64,000 nucleotides of DNA. It comes from Bacteroidales bacterium. GTDB lineage: Bacteria > Bacteroidota > Bacteroidia > Bacteroidales > UBA932. The DNA is taken from positions 1 to 64,000 of the forward strand of contig JAFSBV010000017.1 of NCBI GenBank assembly GCA_017437125.1, given 5' to 3'. This document shows, one piece after another, positions 58,500 through 64,000 of this stretch; positions within the stretch are counted from its first letter, which is position 1, and each line of letters begins with the position of its first letter. Position numbers and translations under genes: made by a program. The notes under the pieces were generated by a model. The model was not told the DNA's origin. It saw only the letters and a list, made by a program, of their open reading frames with translations, and ran no database searches.

Positions 58500-59363
58500 A
58501 TGGAAGAGCAGAGCTTGAAAAAGGTAATGTATGCCCTGATCGCAGTAGCTGTATTGCTTGCGGGAGGTCTGGCATTCATATGGTATCAGAAGTCGTCGCT
58601 GGTAAAGGAACTTACATTGGAGAAAGAGGAACTGACCGAGCAGATGGTCGCTCTCCAGAACGACTATGCGACATTGTCTTCTGATTATGATGATATCAAT
58701 CTTCAGCTTGATTCGTCTCGTCTTGAGGTACAGATGCTCATAGAGAAGATTACAAAGACAGAAGCTACAAACAGAAGCAAGATCCGTCAGTATGAGAAGG
58801 AGCTCGGAACCCTCAGGAGCATCATGAGGAACTATATCGTTCAGATCGACTCTCTCAACACTCTCAACAAGCAGCTTACTGCAGATGCTGCAGCTGCACG
58901 TCGTGAGGCTGCCGAGAGCAGAAGAAGGCAGGAGGAACTCAGCAGGACTGTCGAGGATCTTACCGGTCAGGTGGCTGCAGGAGCCGTAATCAAGGCACGC
59001 GGCCTCAGAATGGACGCTTACAATGCTTCCGACAAGGTGACAGACCGCAGCAGCCGTGTGGTAAGACTTCTCACAACCTTGAGCCTTGTAGAGAACGATC
59101 TTGCGCCTAAGGGCCCTGTAAGGGTATATATCAGAGTCAAGGGACCGGATGGAATACTCCTTACAAATGATACCCAGAGGACATTTGAATTCGACGGTGA
59201 GCCTATGATCTGTTCTGCTTCACGTGAGGTGGATTATCAGGGCAAGGAGGTGGAACTCAGCATCTATCTCAATGATATCACCGGTTATGTCAAGGGTATT
59301 TATACTGTTGATGCATATACAGATCAGGCTCGTCTCGGGTCGGCTGAACTGATGCTCAGATAG
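58500..59363 (+). CDS. Membrane-anchored coiled-coil protein
   Basis: The 287-residue product has one membrane helix (ALIAVAVLLAGGLAFIWY, about 12-29). A long heptad-rich coiled coil runs from about 35 to 165 (LTLEKEELTEQMVALQNDY; AARREAAESRRRQEELSRTV). A C-terminal beta domain (RVYIRVKGPDGILL; VDYQGKEVELSIYLNDI) ends the protein. Conserved in Bacteroidota as far as I recall, but without a known job. A role in the cell envelope is likely. hemW begins 3 bases after its stop. Confidence 0.8.
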   Translation: MEEQSLKKVMYALIAVAVLLAGGLAFIWYQKSSLVKELTLEKEELTEQMVALQNDYATLSSDYDDINLQLDSSRLEVQMLIEKITKTEATNRSKIRQYEKELGTLRSIMRNYIVQIDSLNTLNKQLTADAAAARREAAESRRRQEELSRTVEDLTGQVAAGAVIKARGLRMDAYNASDKVTDRSSRVVRLLTTLSLVENDLAPKGPVRVYIRVKGPDGILLTNDTQRTFEFDGEPMICSASREVDYQGKEVELSIYLNDITGYVKGIYTVDAYTDQARLGSAELMLR

Positions 59364-59365
59364 CC

Positions 59366-60604
59366 GTGATATACGTCCATATTCCGTTCTGCAGGAGCTT
59401 CTGCACATATTGCGATTTCTACTCCGAGGTCGCTCCCAGATGCCGTGAGGCTGTGGATTCCCGCAGACAGGACGAGAAATTCGGACGTTTCGGCAAGGCT
59501 CTCTCTTCAGAGATTGCTATGCGCGGAACAGAGATTTCTGATGAAACAGACACATTGTATATAGGAGGTGGCACCCCATCGGTGCTGCCTCTGTCTTTTT
59601 TCGAGTCCCTGATGTCTTCTTTGCGTGAGGCAGGGCATGGAGGACCATATGATGAATTCACCGTTGAGGTCAATCCTGAGGATATAGTGGAAAAAGGTGA
59701 GGCATATGTGGAGGGACTGCTTAGACTTGGAGTGAACAGGATAAGCATGGGAGTGCAGTCCTTTGATGACGGGGTACTCAGGTTTATGAACCGTCGTCAT
59801 GATGCGGAAACGGCGAGGAGAGCCTATGCGGTACTGGAGAATGCCGGGGTAAGGAATATCAGCATAGATCTTATATTCGGACTTCCGCAATTGTCTGAAT
59901 TACAATGGTCTGATACATTGGAAAAGGCTATGGACATCTCTCCCTCAGGAATGCTTCCTCAGCACATTTCGTCATACCAGCTGTCTGTCGAGCCTGGCAG
60001 CATGCTTGCGAAGATGGCCGCCAAAGGCCTTTTCAAGGAAGCTTCCGACGAACTTTGCGGACGGCAGTATGAGATTCTATGTGACAGACTGAAGCAGTCA
60101 GGATATGATCATTACGAAATATCCAATTTTGCCAGACCGGGCTATAAGGCAATGCATAACAGTGCCTACTGGAGTCATGTCCCATATGTCGGATTCGGCC
60201 CTGGAGCCCATAGTTTCAGAAAGATCCCGTCGGACTCCTCTCGCTCTGGCCCTGTTATGCCGGGCCCTCGCAATTCGGGAAATATCAACGGATTCCCGGG
60301 GTGGGAGAATGCCACTTATGTCCGTCAGTGGAACCGGCCTGACCTCAATTCATATATTACGTCTCCGGCATCGGTGCAGGAACATGAGACCTTGGATGAA
60401 GAGCAGCTTATCCTTGAGAAGATCATGCTGGCCCTGCGTACTTCCGTAGGAATATCGGAGGATTTCCTGAGAAGGCATTGTGATCTGTCTGCCCTTGACA
60501 GGGCTTTCGCAACAGGAGATCTTGTTCTGAATCCTGACGGCAATGTACGCATACCTGAGTCACGTTTCTTTATCTCCGACAGTATCATTTCAGATATCGT
60601 CTGA
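59366..60604 (+). CDS. hemW: HemW-like radical SAM protein
   Basis: The 412-residue product has VHIPFCRSFCTYCDFYSE with the CxxxCxxC radical-SAM cluster (about 9-16). Then come GGGTPSVLP, VEVNPEDI, GVNRISMGVQSFDD and DLIFGLPQL, as in HemW, the heme chaperone related to coproporphyrinogen oxidase HemN. It lacks the extra N-terminal Cys of HemN. The start is GTG at 59366. An insert near RKIPSDSSRSGPVMPGPRN is longer than usual. Coupled to the coiled-coil gene. Confidence 0.92.
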   Translation: MIYVHIPFCRSFCTYCDFYSEVAPRCREAVDSRRQDEKFGRFGKALSSEIAMRGTEISDETDTLYIGGGTPSVLPLSFFESLMSSLREAGHGGPYDEFTVEVNPEDIVEKGEAYVEGLLRLGVNRISMGVQSFDDGVLRFMNRRHDAETARRAYAVLENAGVRNISIDLIFGLPQLSELQWSDTLEKAMDISPSGMLPQHISSYQLSVEPGSMLAKMAAKGLFKEASDELCGRQYEILCDRLKQSGYDHYEISNFARPGYKAMHNSAYWSHVPYVGFGPGAHSFRKIPSDSSRSGPVMPGPRNSGNINGFPGWENATYVRQWNRPDLNSYITSPASVQEHETLDEEQLILEKIMLALRTSVGISEDFLRRHCDLSALDRAFATGDLVLNPDGNVRIPESRFFISDSIISDIV

Positions 60605-60651
60605 ATTCTATAAAGCAATGCAAGTTGCTGATGTATAGCGACTTATCGTAT

Positions 60652-60685
60652 AACCCTGCCTTCCTTGACATGCAGGGTTTTCTTG
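60652..60685 (+). terminator. Terminator after hemW
   Basis: AACCCTGC (60652-60659) pairs perfectly with GCAGGGTT (60672-60679), followed by TTTTCTT. It lies 48 bases past the stop. Confidence 0.85.
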
Positions 60686-60791
60686 TAATCTGCTGTCAGT
60701 CAGACATGTGCGCTGCTCTGTTTGTAGGCCAAATCCTATGATATTTCGACTAAAATCACTAATATTGTAGGATGAACTAACCGCATTGTTT

Positions 60792-62609
60792 ATGGGAAAC
60801 GTAAATTCTGAAAGGATTGCCGCCCTCAGGGAGATGATGGCAGAGAACGGCTGGGATGCAGTGGTGATTACCGGCTCCGATCCTCACAGCAGTGAATATC
60901 AGGCTCCTCGATGGAAGCAGGTGGAATGGCTTACCGGTTTTACAGGTGAAGCAGGGGATGTTGTCGTTACGGCGGATCATGCCGGACTTTGGACCGATTC
61001 AAGATATTTCATCCAGGCTCTTGCACAGCTTGAAGGGACCGGAGTAGAACTTCACAAGACCCGTCAGCCGGACACTGTAAGGATTCCTCAGTGGCTGTCA
61101 GGCAGGGCCAAGGTTGTAGCTGTCGATGGCTTATGTCAGAGCATCAGTGCAGTGAGTGAGATAGAAGAGTGTATCGGAGAGGGCGGAATTGTCGTTGACC
61201 GTCCGGACCTTCTTCAGGAACTATGGTCAGACAGGCCTCAGATACCGGTTACTCCTATAACAACTCTTGATGTGGAGAACTTCGGAGGAATCCCTCGCGT
61301 GGACAAGATATCATGGCTTAGGAAATGGATGCTCCTCGGCGGATATGACAAGGTGCTGCTTTCTTCGCTGGATGAGATCGCATGGATGCTCAATGTCAGA
61401 GGAACCGATATTGACTATAACCCTCTGGTGATATCGTATCTTCTTGTCTCTCAGGACTATGTGAAGTGGTTCGTGAAGAAGTCCGCTTCCGATGCTGAGC
61501 TTGATCCCGATACATCCGACAGTTTCAGCGAACTTAGGATGGACGGCGTCGAGATAGAGGACTATGATGCCGTATTCTTTGCATTGTCAGACTTCGGCGG
61601 TGATGAAACATCAGGAGTGATCTTTGTAGATCCTTCAACTCTCAATTCGAATATCCATAAATACATATGCGATTCATTCGCAACGGAATCGATAGTCTTC
61701 GGCACGTCCCCTGTAATAATGGAGAAGGCAGTGAAATGTCCGTCTGAAGTCGAGAATTTCAGACAGGCATATCTTGAAGACGGTGTAGCAATGACCCGGT
61801 TCCTTCATTGGCTTGAAACAGAGGTCGCTTCAGGCAGGGAAGTCACAGAATGGGATGCGTCAGAAAGACTGACGTCATTCAGGGCGGAGATTCCGGGATA
61901 CAGGGGAAACAGCTTCGAGAATATTTCCGGATATGGCCCGAATGCGGCCCTGCCTCATTATTCCACTCCTTCGGAAGGCTCTGCCGTCATCCGTCCTCAC
62001 GGTCTTTATCTGGTGGATTCAGGCGGACAGTATCTTACAGGTACGACAGATATTACAAGGACCATCCCGATGGGTGAATGCACCGATCTTGAAAAGGAGG
62101 ATTATACCCTTGTGCTCAGAGGTATGATAGAGCTGTTGAGATGCGTGTTCCCGAGAGGAACTGCAGGTTGTCATCTCGATGCATTTGCAAGAATGCCTCT
62201 ATGGCGTGCCAAGCGTAATTTCGGACATGGAACCGGCCACGGAATAGGATATTATCTATGTGTGCATGAAGGCCCGCAGGAATTCCGCCAGAATTTCAAC
62301 AAGTATCCGATCCTTCCTGGAATGGTCATGACGGACGAGCCGGGACTCTATCGTGAAGGAATGCATGGAGTGCGTCACGAAAACACTCTCGTATGTCGTG
62401 AGGCCGGTATGAATGCATTCGGTGACTGGCTGGAATTCGAGACCATAACATGCTGCTACATAGATACATCGGCTGTCGTAAAGGATCTTCTTGGCAATGA
62501 AGCGACAGCATGGCTTAACACATACAACGAACGAGTATTTCGTACATTGTCTCCGCTTCTTCCGGATGAGACTGCAGCATGGCTGAGAGGTAAGACAATG
62601 CCGATTTAA
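60792..62609 (+). CDS. M24 aminopeptidase P-like protein
   Basis: The 605-residue protein has two creatinase-type N-terminal domains (about 5-310) and the pita-bread domain. It shows VDSGGQYLTGTTDITRT (two Asp ligands), GHGTGHGIG (His), MTDEPGLY (Glu) and RHENTLV (Glu), all in order. It is the long form (compare human XPNPEP1) rather than the shorter PepP at 12368, so the window encodes two Pro-peptidases. ATG at 60792 is preferred to the TTG two codons earlier. The RSH gene starts 11 bases later. Confidence 0.93.
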   Translation: MGNVNSERIAALREMMAENGWDAVVITGSDPHSSEYQAPRWKQVEWLTGFTGEAGDVVVTADHAGLWTDSRYFIQALAQLEGTGVELHKTRQPDTVRIPQWLSGRAKVVAVDGLCQSISAVSEIEECIGEGGIVVDRPDLLQELWSDRPQIPVTPITTLDVENFGGIPRVDKISWLRKWMLLGGYDKVLLSSLDEIAWMLNVRGTDIDYNPLVISYLLVSQDYVKWFVKKSASDAELDPDTSDSFSELRMDGVEIEDYDAVFFALSDFGGDETSGVIFVDPSTLNSNIHKYICDSFATESIVFGTSPVIMEKAVKCPSEVENFRQAYLEDGVAMTRFLHWLETEVASGREVTEWDASERLTSFRAEIPGYRGNSFENISGYGPNAALPHYSTPSEGSAVIRPHGLYLVDSGGQYLTGTTDITRTIPMGECTDLEKEDYTLVLRGMIELLRCVFPRGTAGCHLDAFARMPLWRAKRNFGHGTGHGIGYYLCVHEGPQEFRQNFNKYPILPGMVMTDEPGLYREGMHGVRHENTLVCREAGMNAFGDWLEFETITCCYIDTSAVVKDLLGNEATAWLNTYNERVFRTLSPLLPDETAAWLRGKTMPI

Positions 62610-62620
62610 ACCTGAACGCT

Positions 62621-64000
62621 ATGGAAACGAACTATGACGCATTGATCAACAGCAGTGTCGATGAACTGCTGGCAAAGATGTGCTGTAAATGCAGCGCACA
62701 TGACATTGACAGGCTCCGTGACGCATTCGAGTTTGCCCGCGAAGCCCATAAGCCACAGAAACGCAAGTCCGGAGAACCATATATCATCCATCCGGTGAAT
62801 GTGGCGCGTATCATTGCGGAGGAGCTGGAGCTCGGAGTCGATCCGGTAATCGCTGCCTTCCTTCATGATGTGGTCGAAGATACGCATTATACCATCGATG
62901 ACATAAGGGAGCGATTTGGAGATGACGTTGCTTTTCTTGTGGGTGTCGTTACAAAGGAGAAGAAGGATAAATATGTCCAGTCCAAGCAAGTTGACAATTT
63001 CCGTCAGATCCTGGCATCCATGCAGTATGATGTGCGTGCATTGCTCATTAAGCTTGCCGACCGCCTCCATAACATGCGTACCCTCAGCAGCATGCGTCCG
63101 GACAAGCAGATGAAGATAGCGGGAGAGACAGACTACTTCTATGCTCCGCTTGCCAACCGTCTTGGACTTTATCATGTCAAGACAGAGCTGGAGAACCTTT
63201 CGTTCCAATACCGTTGTCCGCGTGAATATGCCCTTCTGGAGACACTTCTGGCTGAGGAATTCGAGTCTCAGCAGCCTTCCATAAAGGCCTTTACGTCCAA
63301 GATAGAGACGCTTCTGGCAGAAGGTGGCATCGTAGCCCGTACTGAAGTGCGCTACAGAAAGCCTTACAGCATATGGATGAAGATGCATGGAATAGGCTGC
63401 GATTTCGCCCACGTCGATACCAAGTATTACATAAGGGTCATATACCAGCCTATTGAACCATGGTCTGAAAAGGATACCAGTCTGCGAATATATTCCATAC
63501 TCACGGATGCCTTCAAGGAACGTCCGGGCAGCGTCTCGAATTATATCGATGCTCCGAAGGAAAACGGCTATCAGAGCTTTCAGGTGAGGCTTTTAAACGA
63601 CAGAGGCAAATGGGAGGAACTGCATATCTCCTCTGAGAGGATGGTTCGTAACGGACGCCTTGGCTGTGCTGCGGAGAGAACGGATGAGAATATCCAGTCA
63701 TGGCTCGACAAGTTCAATGAACTGCTCAAGGAAGTTGCCGATCAGGAAGGAGGTATGGATTTCATGGACGGAGTCACATCGTCATTCTATTATGATGATA
63801 TAATGGTGTTTACACCAAAGGGAAAATGCATAATACTTCCTAAGGGTGCTACAGCCCTTGATTTTGCATTCGAGATCCACAGCCGTATCGGAGAACATGC
63901 CCATTATGCCAGGATCAACGGCAAGCTCTGCTCAGTCAAGACGGTGCTGAGGAGAGGTGACTGTATCGAAATCGGAACAAGTGATTCGGTGGAGCCGGAA
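62621..64000 (+). CDS. spoT: RelA/SpoT homologue (partial), hydrolase side intact
   Basis: The frame is open to the window end (460 codons), so the gene is cut off on the right. The HD hydrolase part is complete: YIIHPVNVAR (His), FLHDVVEDT (HD plus Glu-Asp) and KLADRLHNMRTL (Asp, Asn). The synthetase part is divergent. The RxKxxYSI step reads RYRKPYSIWMKM (Lys replaced by Arg). The YDLFAIRVI step is DTKYYIRVI (Thr at the metal-binding Asp). GYQSIH is GYQSFQ. A TGS domain follows (VFTPKGKCIILPKGATALDFAF). It probably degrades (p)ppGpp more than it makes it. Confidence 0.9.
   Translation, partial: METNYDALINSSVDELLAKMCCKCSAHDIDRLRDAFEFAREAHKPQKRKSGEPYIIHPVNVARIIAEELELGVDPVIAAFLHDVVEDTHYTIDDIRERFGDDVAFLVGVVTKEKKDKYVQSKQVDNFRQILASMQYDVRALLIKLADRLHNMRTLSSMRPDKQMKIAGETDYFYAPLANRLGLYHVKTELENLSFQYRCPREYALLETLLAEEFESQQPSIKAFTSKIETLLAEGGIVARTEVRYRKPYSIWMKMHGIGCDFAHVDTKYYIRVIYQPIEPWSEKDTSLRIYSILTDAFKERPGSVSNYIDAPKENGYQSFQVRLLNDRGKWEELHISSERMVRNGRLGCAAERTDENIQSWLDKFNELLKEVADQEGGMDFMDGVTSSFYYDDIMVFTPKGKCIILPKGATALDFAFEIHSRIGEHAHYARINGKLCSVKTVLRRGDCIEIGTSDSVEPE

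Overview
The window looks like chromosome from a gut-type member of the Bacteroidota, most likely order Bacteroidales. Many gene starts are preceded by the Bacteroidota -7 promoter motif TAnnTTTG, some with a TTG 18-22 nt upstream. Shine-Dalgarno sequences are weak. SusC/D-free glycan genes (GH2, GH109, DUF4434, SGNH) sit among housekeeping genes, and lipoprotein signals are common. Genus cannot be fixed from sequence alone.

Layout. 1-6.3 kb: rpsJ, an odd CAU tRNA, a gene remnant and a polyamine ABC importer operon (barrel protein-potA-potB-potC-potD, minus strand). 6.3-16.8 kb: a glycan and cell-wall scavenging stretch with a GH2 beta-galactosidase, a Tat-lipoprotein dipeptide epimerase, a DUF4434 lipoprotein, an SGNH hydrolase, a Pro-peptidase, DUF456, and a GH109 glycosidase paired with an APH-fold sugar kinase. 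16.8-23.9 kb: aspartate-family amino acid genes (asd, metY, thrA, metX) with a divergent Lrp regulator. A GIY-YIG unit flanked by inverted repeats sits inside this set. 24-31 kb: SLC13/TrkA-C permease, ECF sigma factor with a membrane protein, aquaporin, superoxide reductase, an AlaX-like editing protein, NUDIX, tRNA-Leu and a PAP2 phosphatase. 31-33.2 kb: a scar-like island bounded by two copies of the comF 3' end, holding a glycosyltransferase fragment, a transglutaminase-like protein and a 5'-truncated REP-associated transposase beside GC-rich hairpins. 33.2-50.2 kb: comF, fabG, ahcY, the rod-shape operon (mreB-mreC-mreD-mrdA-rodA), ispD, a second Lrp, topA, PBP1A, ddl and prmC. 50.3-64 kb: a lipoprotein, peptidase U32, TPR protein, an M16-like protein without its zinc motif, DUF3109, DUF2007, coiled-coil membrane protein, hemW, an M24 peptidase and the start of an RSH (SpoT-like) gene cut by the window end.

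Short palindromic repeats of the GTCATnTCGAGCGAAG type occur at several places: around the GIY-YIG gene, at the 5' end of the SLC13 transcript, and in frame inside prmC. Together with the transposase fragment they suggest an active or recently active REP-like system. No CRISPR array, rRNA or complete insertion sequence was seen.
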